Positions 1 to 9,604 of a stretch of DNA of 64,000 bases are shown here, piece by piece. Every line of letters begins with the position of its first letter. Position 1 is the stretch's first letter. Below the pieces are notes generated by a model. The model ran no database searches, was not told where the DNA came from, and worked only from the letters and a program-made list of their open reading frames with translations. The translations under genes and the position numbers were made by a program. Source of the DNA: Achromobacter xylosoxidans (lineage in GTDB: Bacteria > Pseudomonadota > Gammaproteobacteria > Burkholderiales > Burkholderiaceae_B); NCBI RefSeq assembly GCF_001457475.1, contig NZ_LN831029.1:5084001-5148000 (forward strand), read 5' to 3'.

Positions 1-54
1 GTGGCCGTGCCGGTCGCGGTCCAAGCCCCGCCGGCATCGCTCTTGGTCTGTCCT

Positions 55-82
55 GGCGGCCCCGGGCGCGAGCCGGGCCGCC
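55..82 (-). terminator. GC-rich hairpin after pgsA
   Basis: An 8-bp perfect stem (55-62 with 75-82) encloses a second 3-bp stem (65-67 with 72-74) closed by a GCGA tetraloop. It lies 5 bases past the pgsA stop. No T-run follows on the minus strand, so it could be a Rho-assisted terminator or an mRNA 3'-end stabiliser rather than a classical intrinsic terminator. Bases 1-54 hold no feature I can support. Confidence 0.35.
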
Positions 83-87
83 GTGTT

Positions 88-660
88 TCACTGCGCTTTC
101 TCGCGGATCGCGGGCCAGGCGCGCTGCAGGTAATACAGCATCGACCAGACCGTCAGCACCGCGGCCACGACGATCAGCACGTCGCCCAGCAGCTTGCTGG
201 ACACGCCATAGATCGGCTGGTTGTACAGCAGGCACGGAATCGCCACCATCTGCGCGGCGGTCTTGAACTTGCCCAACCGGTGCACCGCCACGCTGGCGCT
301 GGCGCCGATCTTGGCCATCCACTCGCGCAGCGCCGAAATGGTGATTTCGCGGCCGATGATGATGAGCGAGATGAAGGCATCGACGCGGCTCAGGTCCAGC
401 AGCACGATCAGCGCGGCGCAGACCATCAGCTTGTCGGCCACCGGATCCAGGAACGCGCCGAACGCCGAAGTCTGGTTCCAGCGGCGCGCCAGCCAGCCGT
501 CGAACCAGTCGGTCAGGGCGGCGATGATGAAGGCCCAGGCGGCGAACGTGTCGCGCACCGGCACGGACATCCAGCTGTCGGGCAGGTAGAACAGCCCGAC
601 TACCAGCGGGATCATGGCGATACGCAGCCACGTCAGGATGATGGGTACGTTAATTGGCAT
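88..660 (-). CDS. pgsA: CDP-diacylglycerol--glycerol-3-phosphate 3-phosphatidyltransferase
   Basis: This inner-membrane enzyme makes phosphatidylglycerophosphate from CDP-diacylglycerol and glycerol-3-phosphate, the committed step to phosphatidylglycerol and cardiolipin. The 190-aa protein has the usual family length. The complete CDP-alcohol phosphotransferase signature D-x2-DG-x2-AR-x8-G-x3-D-x3-D spans about residues 51-76, beginning DWFDGWLARR. Hydrophobic stretches at about 6-26, 38-50, 78-92 and near the C-terminus fit a polytopic membrane protein. It lies 80 bp downstream of uvrC on the same strand, the uvrC-pgsA order common in proteobacteria, so the two are probably co-transcribed. 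I see no anomaly. Confidence 0.95.
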   Translation of the reverse strand: MPINVPIILTWLRIAMIPLVVGLFYLPDSWMSVPVRDTFAAWAFIIAALTDWFDGWLARRWNQTSAFGAFLDPVADKLMVCAALIVLLDLSRVDAFISLIIIGREITISALREWMAKIGASASVAVHRLGKFKTAAQMVAIPCLLYNQPIYGVSSKLLGDVLIVVAAVLTVWSMLYYLQRAWPAIREKAQ

Positions 661-740
661 AGTGTCCGTATGCTACATCAGCCGGGTTGCGCTGGCTGTC
701 TCGGGGCCGCCGGGCGGCCACGAACCGGCCGTCCGGAGCC

Positions 741-2570
741 CTATCCGCGCAGCGCCTCGTAGATCCGTTCGGCCAGTTCCTCGGAAATCCCGTCCACCGA
801 CGCCAGGTCCTCGATGCTGGCCGAGGCCACCCCCGAAAAACCGCCGAAACGGGCCAGCAGGCGCTGCCGGCGGCGCGCCCCGACCCCCTCGATCTCTTCC
901 AGCCGCGACACGTTGCGGGTCTTGGCGCGGCGCGCCCGCATGCCAGTGATGGCAAAGCGGTGCGCCTCGTCGCGCACCTGGGCGATCAGCATCAGGGCGG
1001 CCGACTCGCCGCCCAGCGCCACCGGCGGACGGCCGTCGGCGAACACCAGGGTCTCCAGGCCGACCTTGCGCCCTTCGCCTTTGGCCACGCCCACCAGCGC
1101 CTGGATGTCCAGGCCCAGCTCGGCGAACACCTGGCGCGCCACCTCGACCTGGCCCTTGCCGCCGTCGATCAGCACCAGCCCGGGCATCTGCGCCTCGCCG
1201 TCGGCCACCTTGGCGAAGCGCCGCGTCAGCACCTGGCGCATGGCGGCGTAGTCGTCGCCCGGGGTGATGCCCGCGATGTTGTAGCGGCGGTACAGCGACG
1301 GCTGCATGTCATGGTGCTCGAACACCACGCAGGAAGCCTGGGTGGCCTCGCCGGCGGTATGGCTGATGTCGAAGCACTCGATGCGCAGCGCGTCCAGCGC
1401 CGCCTCGTCGGTATCCAGGTCCAGGGTTTCGGCCAGCGCCAGGGTGCGGGCGGCGCGGGCGCCGGATTCGGTCAGGGCCCGTGCCAGCGCCATCTCGGCG
1501 TTCTTGACCGCCTGTTCCAGCCAGGCGCGGCGGGCGCCCTGCGGCCGCGTCAGCACGCGCGACGGGCGGCCGCCGGCCTGCTCCACCAGCAGGTCGATCA
1601 GGCCGGCGTCGGGCAGCGCGTGCGAACAGACCAGCACTGGCGGCAGCGCATTGTCGGTGTAGTGCTGGGCCACGAAGGCCTCCAGCACCTGCGGCGCGGC
1701 CTCGCCCTCGGCGTGGGTCGGGAAGAACGGCTTGTCGCCCAGGTGGCGCCCGCCCCGCACCATGGCCAGGTTGACACAGACCTTGCCGCCGGCGATGGCC
1801 ACCGCGACGATGTCGGTGTCCTCGCCGCTGACGTTTTCCATGGTCTGCTGGTGCAGCACCCGCGCCAGCGAGCCCATCTGGTCGCGCAGCGCGGCGGCTT
1901 CCTCGAAGCGCAGCGCCTCGGCGGCCTCCAGCATGCGGGCCTCGATCTCGCCCATCACGTCCTTGGCCTCGCCATTCAAAAAGCGCACCGCTCGCTGCAC
2001 GTCCGAGGCGTAGTCCTGCGCCTGGATGGCGCCCACACAGGGCGCCGAGCAGCGCCCGATCTGGTGCAGCAGACAGGGCCGCGAGCGGTTGGCGAAAACG
2101 GTGTCCTCACAGGTCCGCAGGCGGAACACCTTCTGCAGGATCTGGATGGTCTCGCGCACCGCCCAGGCGTTGGGGAACGGGCCGAAGTACTGGCCGCGCT
2201 TGTTGGTGGCCCCGCGGTAATAAGCGATGCGCGGCCAGTCGTGGCCGGTGATCAGCAGGTAGGGATAGGACTTGTCGTCGCGGAACAGGATGTTGTAGCG
2301 CGGCTTCAGGCTCTTGATGAGGTTGTTTTCCAGGATCAGCGCTTCGGCCTCGGAGCGCGTGACGGTGACCTCCAGCCGCGCCACCTTCGCCACCATCTGG
2401 GCGATGCGCGGGCTGGCCAGGTTCTTCTGGAAATACGACGAGACGCGCTTTTTCAGGTCGCGCGCCTTGCCGACATACATGACCTCGCCGGCCGCATCCA
2501 GGTGCCGGTAGACACCCGGAAGATGCGGCAGGTCAGCCAGGAACGATTTGAGATTGAAGTCGTCGGGCAT
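741..2570 (-). CDS. uvrC: UvrABC excinuclease subunit C
   Basis: UvrC makes the 3' and 5' incisions in nucleotide excision repair after UvrA/UvrB damage recognition. The 609-aa protein is full length. It has an N-terminal GIY-YIG nuclease (PGVYR at about 18-22, YVGKA at 32-36) and four cysteines at 154, 166, 174 and 178, the spacing known for the UvrC iron-sulfur site. A UvrB-binding UVR motif lies around 205-240 ([13 protein letters not shown]). The RNase H-like second nuclease lies at about 395-540 ([20 protein letters not shown]), and paired helix-hairpin-helix motifs close the last ~55 residues. Its start overlaps the 3' end of nagZ by 38 nt, which suggests translational coupling in a nagZ-uvrC-pgsA operon. 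Confidence 0.97.
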   Translation of the reverse strand: MPDDFNLKSFLADLPHLPGVYRHLDAAGEVMYVGKARDLKKRVSSYFQKNLASPRIAQMVAKVARLEVTVTRSEAEALILENNLIKSLKPRYNILFRDDKSYPYLLITGHDWPRIAYYRGATNKRGQYFGPFPNAWAVRETIQILQKVFRLRTCEDTVFANRSRPCLLHQIGRCSAPCVGAIQAQDYASDVQRAVRFLNGEAKDVMGEIEARMLEAAEALRFEEAAALRDQMGSLARVLHQQTMENVSGEDTDIVAVAIAGGKVCVNLAMVRGGRHLGDKPFFPTHAEGEAAPQVLEAFVAQHYTDNALPPVLVCSHALPDAGLIDLLVEQAGGRPSRVLTRPQGARRAWLEQAVKNAEMALARALTESGARAARTLALAETLDLDTDEAALDALRIECFDISHTAGEATQASCVVFEHHDMQPSLYRRYNIAGITPGDDYAAMRQVLTRRFAKVADGEAQMPGLVLIDGGKGQVEVARQVFAELGLDIQALVGVAKGEGRKVGLETLVFADGRPPVALGGESAALMLIAQVRDEAHRFAITGMRARRAKTRNVSRLEEIEGVGARRRQRLLARFGGFSGVASASIEDLASVDGISEELAERIYEALRG

Positions 2571-3588
2571 TCTGGTAACGGCTTTCGGCCTGCAGGGCGT
2601 CCCAGTCGAGCGCGTCGAAACGCGGCATCAAGCGGCGGATGCGGGCCACGGACTCGGGGGCATGGTCGAACTCGAGCCGCGCCAGCAGCTCGTCGGCCAG
2701 GTCGGGCCGGTTGCACACCAGCACCATGTCGCAACCGGCGCCCAGCGCGGCCTGGGCGCGCGCCAGGATGTCGCCGGCGACGGACGCGCCTTCCATGGTC
2801 AGGTCATCGGAGAACACTACCCCATCGTAGCCCAGGCGGGTGCGCAGGATGTCCTGCACCCAGCGCTTGGAGAATCCGGCCGGATGCTTGTCGACCTTGG
2901 GGTAGATCACGTGCGCCGGCATCACCGACGGCAGCACCGCGTCGCCCAGCCAGGCGTAGGGCGCGGCGTCGTCCTTCAGGATGCGTTCCAGCGGGCGCGG
3001 ATCGACCGGGATCTCGTGGTGCGAATCCGCGCCGACGAAACCGTGCCCCGGGAAATGCTTGCCGCAGGCCGACATGCCGGCCAGCGCCAGGCCCTGGATC
3101 AGCGCGCGCGACAGCATCGTCACCACCCGCGCGTCTTGGTGGAAGGCGCGATTGCCGATCACCTTGCTGACGCCGTAGTCCAGGTCCAGCACCGGCGTGA
3201 AGCTCATGTCCACGCCGCAGGCGCGCAGCTCGGCGGCCAGCACGTAGCCGGCCTCGGTCGCCAGGCGCATCGCGGTCAGCGGATCGCGGTCCCACAGCGC
3301 GCCCAGGTCGCGCATCGCGGGCAGCGGCGTGAAGCCGTCTTCGCGGAAGCGCTGCACCCGGCCGCCCTCGTGGTCCACCAGGATCAGCAGGCGCTCCTTG
3401 CGCGCCTTGTGGATCTGGCGGGTCAGCTCGGTCAGCTGGCGGCGGTTCTCGAAATTGCGCGCGAACAGGATCACGCCGCCCACCAGCGGGTGGCGCAGGC
3501 GCTTCTTTTCTTCCTTGGTCAGCACGGTGCCGGCCACATCGACCATCACGGGACCGGGCGGCAGCGCCCGGGATTTCTTCTTGGCCAT
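2533..3588 (-). CDS. nagZ: beta-N-acetylhexosaminidase (GH3), cell-wall recycling
   Basis: NagZ removes N-acetylglucosamine from anhydromuropeptides in the cytoplasm during peptidoglycan recycling. Its products also signal beta-lactamase induction in bacteria with AmpR/AmpC. The 351-aa protein carries the GH3 NagZ motif KHFPGHG at about 177-183, the flexible catalytic loop DSHHEIP at about 188-194, and the nucleophile region SDDLTM at about 260-265. I chose the ATG at 3588 because AGAAGGA lies just upstream. The frame stays open to 3675, but that extension (beginning MNPTW) has no family character. It lies 37 bp downstream of acpS and overlaps uvrC at its 3' end. Confidence 0.93.
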   Translation of the reverse strand: MAKKKSRALPPGPVMVDVAGTVLTKEEKKRLRHPLVGGVILFARNFENRRQLTELTRQIHKARKERLLILVDHEGGRVQRFREDGFTPLPAMRDLGALWDRDPLTAMRLATEAGYVLAAELRACGVDMSFTPVLDLDYGVSKVIGNRAFHQDARVVTMLSRALIQGLALAGMSACGKHFPGHGFVGADSHHEIPVDPRPLERILKDDAAPYAWLGDAVLPSVMPAHVIYPKVDKHPAGFSKRWVQDILRTRLGYDGVVFSDDLTMEGASVAGDILARAQAALGAGCDMVLVCNRPDLADELLARLEFDHAPESVARIRRLMPRFDALDWDALQAESRYQNARRLQSQIVPG

Positions 3589-3625
3589 CGGCTTGTCCTT
3601 CTGTCTTGCAAACCGGCCCGCGGGC

Positions 3626-4063
3626 TCAGGGCTTGCGTTCGACCACCACGTAGGCGGCGGCCATGTCGGATTCATCGGTAATGGAAACGTGCGCGGCGCC
3701 GAAGCGCTGCACGTACCATTCCAGCAGTTCGGGGGCGATCACCAGCACCGGCCGGCCGCCGGGCGCGTTCAGGGTCTGCACCCGGCGCCAGGTCATGGGC
3801 ATGCGCATGCCCAGGCCCACCGCCTTGGAAAAGGCTTCCTTGGCGGCAAAGCGCGTCGCCAGGAAGCGCACGCCGCGCACCGGGTCGCGGGCGCGGCGGG
3901 CGTGGAATTTGGCCAGTTCCTCGGGCCCCAGGATCTTCTCGGCGAAACGGTCGCCGTGGCGCGCCAGGGCGCGCTCGATGCGGTCGATGCGCAGCAGGTC
4001 CATGCCGATGCCGCCGATGGCGGCCGGCGCGGGAACGACGAGCGGAGATTCGGGCTGGGACAT
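3626..4063 (-). CDS. acpS: holo-[acyl-carrier-protein] synthase
   Basis: AcpS transfers the 4'-phosphopantetheine arm of CoA to a serine of apo-ACP, activating it for fatty acid synthesis. The protein is 145 aa from the ATG at 4063. It shows [16 protein letters not shown] near the N-terminus, with the Mg-binding Asp, and [13 protein letters not shown] in the middle, with the second metal ligand Glu and the CoA-binding Lys. Starting at 4102 would add an unconserved MSPGRL tail. It lies 35 bp downstream of pdxJ, the classical pdxJ-acpS pairing. Confidence 0.93.
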   Translation of the reverse strand: MSQPESPLVVPAPAAIGGIGMDLLRIDRIERALARHGDRFAEKILGPEELAKFHARRARDPVRGVRFLATRFAAKEAFSKAVGLGMRMPMTWRRVQTLNAPGGRPVLVIAPELLEWYVQRFGAAHVSITDESDMAAAYVVVERKP

Positions 4064-4098
4064 CGTTGCGGGCGCCTTGGGAGGGAGTCGGCCTGGGC

Positions 4099-4839
4099 TC
4101 AACGGCCGCGCAGCGCTTCCAGGCGGGCCTGCACCATCAGCGCCTTCATGTCGCGCACCGCCTTTTCCCAGCCGTCGAACACCGCCTGCGCGACGATGGC
4201 GTGGCCGATATTGAGCTCGGAAATGCCGTCCAGCGCCGCCACCGGCTTGACGTTGCCGTAGTGCAGGCCATGGCCGGCATTGACGCGCAAGCCATGGCGC
4301 AGCCCTTCGGCCACCGCCACGCGGATGCGTTCGAGTTCGGCCTGGGCGGCCTCGCCCTCCGCTTCGGCGTAGGCGCCGGTATGCAGCTCGATGACCGGCG
4401 CGCCGGCGCGGGCAGCGGCTTCGATCTGCGCGGGATCGGGGTCGATGAACAGCGACACGCGGATGCCGGTCTCGGTCAGCAGGCCGACCGCGTCCGTCAC
4501 CGCCGACAAGGCGCCGGCCACTTCCAGCCCGCCCTCGGTGGTCAGCTCGGTGCGTTTTTCCGGCACCAGGCAGACGTCATTGGGCTTGACCGCGCAGGCG
4601 ATCTCCAGCATTTCCGGCGTCACCGCGCATTCCAGGTTCATGCGGGTGCGCAACCGCGGCCGGATGGCGTAGACGTCGGCGTCCTGGATGTGGCGGCGGT
4701 CTTCGCGCAGATGCAGCGTGATCAGGTCGGCGCCGGCGTCCTCGGCGCGCAGCGCCGCCGCGACCGGGTCGGGATAGGTCGTGTGACGCTGCTGCCGCAG
4801 GGTCGCGACATGATCGATGTTTACACCAAGTTCTATCAT
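4099..4839 (-). CDS. pdxJ: pyridoxine 5'-phosphate synthase
   Basis: PdxJ condenses 1-deoxyxylulose 5-phosphate with 3-amino-2-oxopropyl phosphate to form pyridoxine 5'-phosphate, the last ring-forming step of the DXP-dependent vitamin B6 pathway. The 246-aa TIM barrel has the family motifs [12 protein letters not shown] at the N-terminus, HLREDRRHI at about 43-51, [11 protein letters not shown] near 190-200 and ELNIGHAIV near 211-219. Its ATG overlaps the stop of the outer-membrane efflux gene by 4 nt (ATGA). Vitamin B6 synthesis therefore appears translationally coupled to an efflux operon, although internal promoters are possible. Confidence 0.96.
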   Translation of the reverse strand: MIELGVNIDHVATLRQQRHTTYPDPVAAALRAEDAGADLITLHLREDRRHIQDADVYAIRPRLRTRMNLECAVTPEMLEIACAVKPNDVCLVPEKRTELTTEGGLEVAGALSAVTDAVGLLTETGIRVSLFIDPDPAQIEAAARAGAPVIELHTGAYAEAEGEAAQAELERIRVAVAEGLRHGLRVNAGHGLHYGNVKPVAALDGISELNIGHAIVAQAVFDGWEKAVRDMKALMVQARLEALRGR

Positions 4840-6323
4840 TGCACTTTCGTTGTTTCTTCCCAGCCGCCGCCCAGTGCCTTGTAGAGTTCCACACGGTTGA
4901 TCAGCGCGGCCAGGCCGGTTTGCACCAGCGCCAGCTGGGCATTGAAAAAGTCCACTTGCGCGGTCTGCACCTGCAGGTAGCTGTCGATACCATTGGTATA
5001 GCGCAGGTTCGACAGCTCCAGGGTGCGCGCCGACGAATCCTGCAGCGCGCGCTGGGCGTCCAACTGGGCGCCGTAGGTGGCTTCGCCCGCCAGCGCGTCC
5101 GAGACCTCGCGGAACGCCTGCTGGATGGTCTGCTCGTACTGCGCCACCGCGATGTTGTCGCGCGCCTTGGCCAGGTTCAAGCCTTCGCGGATGCTGCCGC
5201 CGGCGAACAGCGGCGTGGTGATCGACGGCGAGAAGCTCCAGTACCCTTGCCCGCCCTTGAACAGCGTATCCAGCGACGGGCTGGCCACGCCGAACAGGCC
5301 GGTCAGCGAGATGGTCGGGAAGAACGCCGCGCGCGCCGCGCCGATGTTGGCATTGGCCGACTTCAGGTTGTTCTCGGCGGCCAGGATGTCCGGACGACGC
5401 TCCAGCAGGTCGGACGGCAGCCCGGCCGGCACCGTCGCCAGCAGCTGGTCGCGGCCGAACGTGGCGGGCGGCGGCAGGTCCTCGGGCAACGGCGTGCCGA
5501 GCAACAGCACCAACGCATTGACGGCCTGGGCCTGGGCCCGGGCCAACTGCGCCAGGTCGGCCGAGGCCGTATCCAGCAGCGACTTGGACTGGTTCAGGTC
5601 CAGTTCGGAGGCGACGCCACCGTCGAAGCGGCGCTTGACCAGGTTGTACGACTCCTGGCGCGAGGCCAGCGTGCGCTGGGTCAGTTCCAGCTGCACCTGG
5701 GCCGCGCGCAGGTTGAAGTACGACTGCGCCACCGCGCCGATCAGCGTGATGTGGGTGCTCTTTTGCGCCTGCTCGGTCGACAGGTACTGCTGGTACGCCG
5801 CTTCCGACAGGCTGCGCAGGCGGCCGAACAGGTCGATCTCAAACGTGGTCAGGCCGATGCCGGCCTGGTACGAACTGGTGACCGAACCGGCGCCCGGCTG
5901 GCGCATGTTCTCGGGGAAACGCTGGCGCTGCCCCTGGATGCCGGCGCCGATGCTGGGCCATTGCGCGCCGCGCTGCACGCCATACTGGGCGCGCGCCTCT
6001 TCGACGCGCTGCACCGCCACGCGCAGGTCGCGATTGTTGACCAGCGCCAGCTCGATCAGGCGCTGCAGGCGCGGATCACGGAAGAACTCGCGCCAGCCCA
6101 GGTCGGCCGCGGGCGTGCCCGCCTGCGGCGCCACCGCCGACGCGGGCTGGGTGCCCAGCGTCATCGGCGTGGCGTACGCGCCGTACTGCACCTTGGGCTG
6201 GTCGGGCCAGTTGCCGGAGACCGGCGCGTCGGGACGTTTGTAGTCGGGCGCCAGCGAGCAGCCGGCCAACGCCACCGCCACGAAGGCGGACAAGGCGGTC
6301 TGTTTGAACATCAGGGCGCTCAT
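4836..6323 (-). CDS. RND efflux outer-membrane lipoprotein (OprM/NodT family)
   Basis: This is the outer-membrane channel of a tripartite RND drug efflux pump. The 495-aa protein has a lipoprotein signal peptide with lipobox LAGC (Cys22), so it should be acylated and anchored in the outer membrane. It contains the two outer-membrane-efflux repeats, with helical coiled-coil segments at about 70-280 and 300-480. The ATG at 6323 overlaps the inner-membrane pump stop by 4 nt and has GGAGG 7 nt upstream, so it is preferred over the internal Met5. The three-gene order matches MexAB-OprM and AcrAB systems; the Achromobacter AxyABM pump is a plausible but unproven equivalent. Confidence 0.92.
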   Translation of the reverse strand: MSALMFKQTALSAFVAVALAGCSLAPDYKRPDAPVSGNWPDQPKVQYGAYATPMTLGTQPASAVAPQAGTPAADLGWREFFRDPRLQRLIELALVNNRDLRVAVQRVEEARAQYGVQRGAQWPSIGAGIQGQRQRFPENMRQPGAGSVTSSYQAGIGLTTFEIDLFGRLRSLSEAAYQQYLSTEQAQKSTHITLIGAVAQSYFNLRAAQVQLELTQRTLASRQESYNLVKRRFDGGVASELDLNQSKSLLDTASADLAQLARAQAQAVNALVLLLGTPLPEDLPPPATFGRDQLLATVPAGLPSDLLERRPDILAAENNLKSANANIGAARAAFFPTISLTGLFGVASPSLDTLFKGGQGYWSFSPSITTPLFAGGSIREGLNLAKARDNIAVAQYEQTIQQAFREVSDALAGEATYGAQLDAQRALQDSSARTLELSNLRYTNGIDSYLQVQTAQVDFFNAQLALVQTGLAALINRVELYKALGGGWEETTKVQ

Positions 6324-9300
6324 TCCTTGCCCTCCTGGCCACCGTTGGGTTGTGCGGATGCGTCCGGCGGGGTCTGCCCCGCGGCCGCCTTCTTGGCCGC
6401 CTGTTCTTCCTCGAAGGCGCGCAGCTCGGCGCCCAGCAGGCGCGGCTTGGTCTTGAACAGACCCAGCACCACGACGAAGAAGGTCGGCACGAAAATCACC
6501 GCGAACGGCGTGGCGGCCAGCATGCCGCCCAGCACGCCCAGGCCCACCGCGCGCTGGCTGGCGGCGCCGGCGCCGGTGGCCATGGCCAGCGGCACCACGC
6601 CCAGGATGAACGCCAGCGAGGTCATCAGGATCGGCCGGAACCGCAGGCGCGCGGCTTCCACCGCCGCCTCGTACAGGCCCATGCCGCGCGCGTACTGGTC
6701 CTTGGCGAATTCCACGATCAGGATGGCGTTCTTGGCCGCCAGCCCGATCACGGTCACCATGCCCACCTGGAAGTACACGTCGTTGGACATGCCCAGCGCG
6801 CTGACCAGCGCCACCGCGCCCAGCATCCCCAGCGGCACCACCAGCATCACGGAGATCGGGATGGCCCAGCTTTCATACAGCGCGGCCAGCACCAGGAACA
6901 CCACCAGCAGCGACAGGCCCATCAGGATCGGGGCCTGGTTGCCGGCCTGGCGCTCCTGGTAGGACAGCCCGGTCCATTCGTAGCCGAAGCCCTGCGGCAG
7001 CTGGCCCACCAGCTTCTGCATTTCCTCCATGGCCTGGCCGGTCGTGTAGCCGGCCGCGGCGCTGCCGCCGATGCGCATGGATTCGTAGCTGTTGTAGCGC
7101 ACCACCTGCACCGGGCCCTGCGACCACTTGGCCGTCACGAACGACGACAACGGCACCATGCCGCCCTGGGCGTTGCGGGCGTTCAGCTGCAGCACGTCCG
7201 ACAGCTGCATGCGGTACGGCGCATCCGCCTGCACCCAGATGTTCTGCATCCGGCCCAGGTTGGGGAACTTGCTCAGGTAGGCCGAACCGACGGCGGTGGA
7301 GATCAGCGAGGCGGCCTCGTCGAAGTTCACCCCCAGCGCCGCTGCCTTGTCGCGGTCGATGTCCAGCGTCAGCTGCGTGCCGGCCGACAGGCCGGTGATA
7401 CGCACCTGCGACAGCACCGGGCTCTTCATGGCCATGCCCATCAGCTGGCCGGTGGCCGCGGCCAGCGCCTCGGTGCCGGCCGCGCCGCGATCCTGCAGGC
7501 GCAGGTCGAAGCCGGTGGCATTGCCCAGCGACGAGATCGCGGGCGGCACCAGCGTGAACACCTGGGCGTCGTGGATGCCCATGAGCTGCTTCTGGAAGGC
7601 GTTGAACGCGATCGCGCCGGCCGAATCCCCCTTGCCCTTGCGATCCTTGAAGTCCTTGAGCGTGGTGAAGGCGATGGCCGCGTTCAGGCCGTTGCCGTTG
7701 AAGCTGTAGCCCTGCACCGTGATGATGTTCTCGACTGCCGGAATCTCGCGGAAATAGGCCTCGACCTCTTCGATCACCTGCACCGTGCGATTGGCGCTGG
7801 CGCCCGTGGGCAGCTCAATGTTGCTGATGACGTAGCCCTGGTCTTCTTCCGGCAGGAATGACGACGGCAGGCGCAGGTACAGCCAGCCCAGCAGGATCAC
7901 CAGCACCAGGAAGGCCAGCATCATGCGGCCGCCCTTGTGCAGGATGCGCGAGACCCAGTTCTGGTAGCCGTGCGTGGTGGCGTCGAACTTGCGGTTGAAC
8001 CAACCGAAGAAACCCTTCTTGTCGTTGTGGTGCCCCTTGGGCACCGGCTTCAGGATGGTCGCGCACAGCGCCGGCGTGAAGGTCAGCGCCAGCAGCGCCG
8101 AGAAGAAGATCGACACGGCCATGGCCACCGAGAACTGGCGGTAGATCACGCCCACCGACCCGCTCATGAAGGCCAGCGGCAGGAATACCGTCACCAGCAC
8201 CAGCGTGATGCCGATGATGGCGCCGCTGATCTGCGGCATGGCTTTCTTGGTGGCTTCCTTGGGCGGCAACCCTTCGGTCGCCATGATCCGCTCGACGTTC
8301 TCGACCACCACGATGGCGTCGTCCACCAGGATGCCGATGGCCAGCACCATGGCGAACATGGTCAGCACGTTGATCGAGAATCCAAACCCCAGCATGACGG
8401 CGAACGACCCCAGCATGGCCACCGGCACCACCAGCGCCGGGATCAGGGTGTAGCGCACGTTCTGCAGGAACAGGTACATCACCAGGAACACCAGCACCAT
8501 GGCTTCGGCCAGGGTGTGCAGCACCTGCTCGATCGAGACCTTGACGTAGGGCGCGGTGTCGTAGGGGATGGCGTAGGTGATGTTGCCGGGGAAGTACTTG
8601 GACAGCTCGTCCATCTGCTGGCGCACGCCCTGGGCGGTGGCCAGCGCGTTGGCGTCGGGCGACAGCACGATGGCGAAGGCGGCCGTGGGCTTGCCGTTCA
8701 GGCGGGCGCCGAACTGGTAGTTGTCGGCGCCGACCTCGATGCGGGCGACGTCGCGCAGCAGCACCTTGGAACCATCGCTGTTGGCGCGCAGCACGATCTT
8801 GCCGAAACCATCGACGGTGCTGAGTTGGCCGTTGGCCACCACGGTGGCCGTGATGCGCTGCGAATCAGGATTGGGCGGCGCGCCGATGCTGCCGCCCGAC
8901 ACCAGCACGTTCTGCGCGGCGATGGCCTGGTTGACCTCGGACATGCTCAGGCTGAAGCCGACCAGCTTGGCCGGGTCGACCCAGATGCGCATGGCGCGCG
9001 GCGCCGCGAACAGCTGGAACTGGCCCACGCCGGACACCCGCGACACCGGGTTCTGGATGTTGCGGGTGATGTAGTCGGCCAGCGCGGTCTGGTCGAGCGA
9101 GCCGTCGGTGGACGACAGCGTCACGATCATCAGGAAGCCGGTACTGGTCTGCTCGTACTTCAGGCCCTGTTGCTGCACCGCGGACGGCAGCTGGGCGATC
9201 ACGTTGGACACGCGGTTCTGCACGTCCACCTGCGCCAGGTCAGGGTCGCGGCCGGGCGCGAAGGTGGCGGTGATGGTCGAGGTGCCGTAGGAATCGCTGA

Positions 9301-9541
9301 CCGACTCGTAGTAGATCAGGCCCTTGGCGCCGTTGAGCTTGTCCTCGATGATACTGGTGACCGATTCGGCCACTTCCTTGGCCGAGGCGCCCGGATAGGT
9401 CGCGGTGATGGTGATGGCCGGCGGCGCCACGTCGGGGTACTGCGACACCGGCATGTTCGGGATGGCCAGTATCCCCGCCAGCAGGATGAACAGGGCGACT
9501 ACCCAGGCGAAGATTGGTCGATCAATAAAAAATTGCGGCAT
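6320..9541 (-). CDS. RND multidrug efflux permease, HAE1 (AcrB/MexB) family
   Basis: This inner-membrane proton/drug antiporter captures substrates from the periplasm and outer leaflet and passes them to the outer-membrane channel. The 1073-aa protein begins MPQFFIDRPIFAWV, the HAE1 start, with TM1 at about 10-28. The proton-relay pair is present in TM4 as GILVDDAIVVVEN (DD near 406-407). The TM10 lysine is present as AAKNAILIVEFAKD near 935-950. Two large periplasmic loops fit the porter and docking domains. The C-terminus carries a charged, Ala-rich tail of about 30 residues longer than in E. coli AcrB. It lies 63 bp downstream of the adaptor gene in a three-gene operon. Confidence 0.96.
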   Translation of the reverse strand: MPQFFIDRPIFAWVVALFILLAGILAIPNMPVSQYPDVAPPAITITATYPGASAKEVAESVTSIIEDKLNGAKGLIYYESVSDSYGTSTITATFAPGRDPDLAQVDVQNRVSNVIAQLPSAVQQQGLKYEQTSTGFLMIVTLSSTDGSLDQTALADYITRNIQNPVSRVSGVGQFQLFAAPRAMRIWVDPAKLVGFSLSMSEVNQAIAAQNVLVSGGSIGAPPNPDSQRITATVVANGQLSTVDGFGKIVLRANSDGSKVLLRDVARIEVGADNYQFGARLNGKPTAAFAIVLSPDANALATAQGVRQQMDELSKYFPGNITYAIPYDTAPYVKVSIEQVLHTLAEAMVLVFLVMYLFLQNVRYTLIPALVVPVAMLGSFAVMLGFGFSINVLTMFAMVLAIGILVDDAIVVVENVERIMATEGLPPKEATKKAMPQISGAIIGITLVLVTVFLPLAFMSGSVGVIYRQFSVAMAVSIFFSALLALTFTPALCATILKPVPKGHHNDKKGFFGWFNRKFDATTHGYQNWVSRILHKGGRMMLAFLVLVILLGWLYLRLPSSFLPEEDQGYVISNIELPTGASANRTVQVIEEVEAYFREIPAVENIITVQGYSFNGNGLNAAIAFTTLKDFKDRKGKGDSAGAIAFNAFQKQLMGIHDAQVFTLVPPAISSLGNATGFDLRLQDRGAAGTEALAAATGQLMGMAMKSPVLSQVRITGLSAGTQLTLDIDRDKAAALGVNFDEAASLISTAVGSAYLSKFPNLGRMQNIWVQADAPYRMQLSDVLQLNARNAQGGMVPLSSFVTAKWSQGPVQVVRYNSYESMRIGGSAAAGYTTGQAMEEMQKLVGQLPQGFGYEWTGLSYQERQAGNQAPILMGLSLLVVFLVLAALYESWAIPISVMLVVPLGMLGAVALVSALGMSNDVYFQVGMVTVIGLAAKNAILIVEFAKDQYARGMGLYEAAVEAARLRFRPILMTSLAFILGVVPLAMATGAGAASQRAVGLGVLGGMLAATPFAVIFVPTFFVVVLGLFKTKPRLLGAELRAFEEEQAAKKAAAGQTPPDASAQPNGGQEGKE

Positions 9542-9604
9542 GTGGGCTGACTCTGAAAGCGATGCTCACCAAAGAGGAACGCAGCGCATTGCGCTGCGAG
9601 CCGC

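Noticed and set aside
687..3170. Very long plus-strand open frame opposite uvrC and nagZ (827 codons)
   Set aside because: It is antisense to two well-supported genes, rich in Arg, Gly and His, and shows no domain or start context. Long antisense frames are expected at this GC content.
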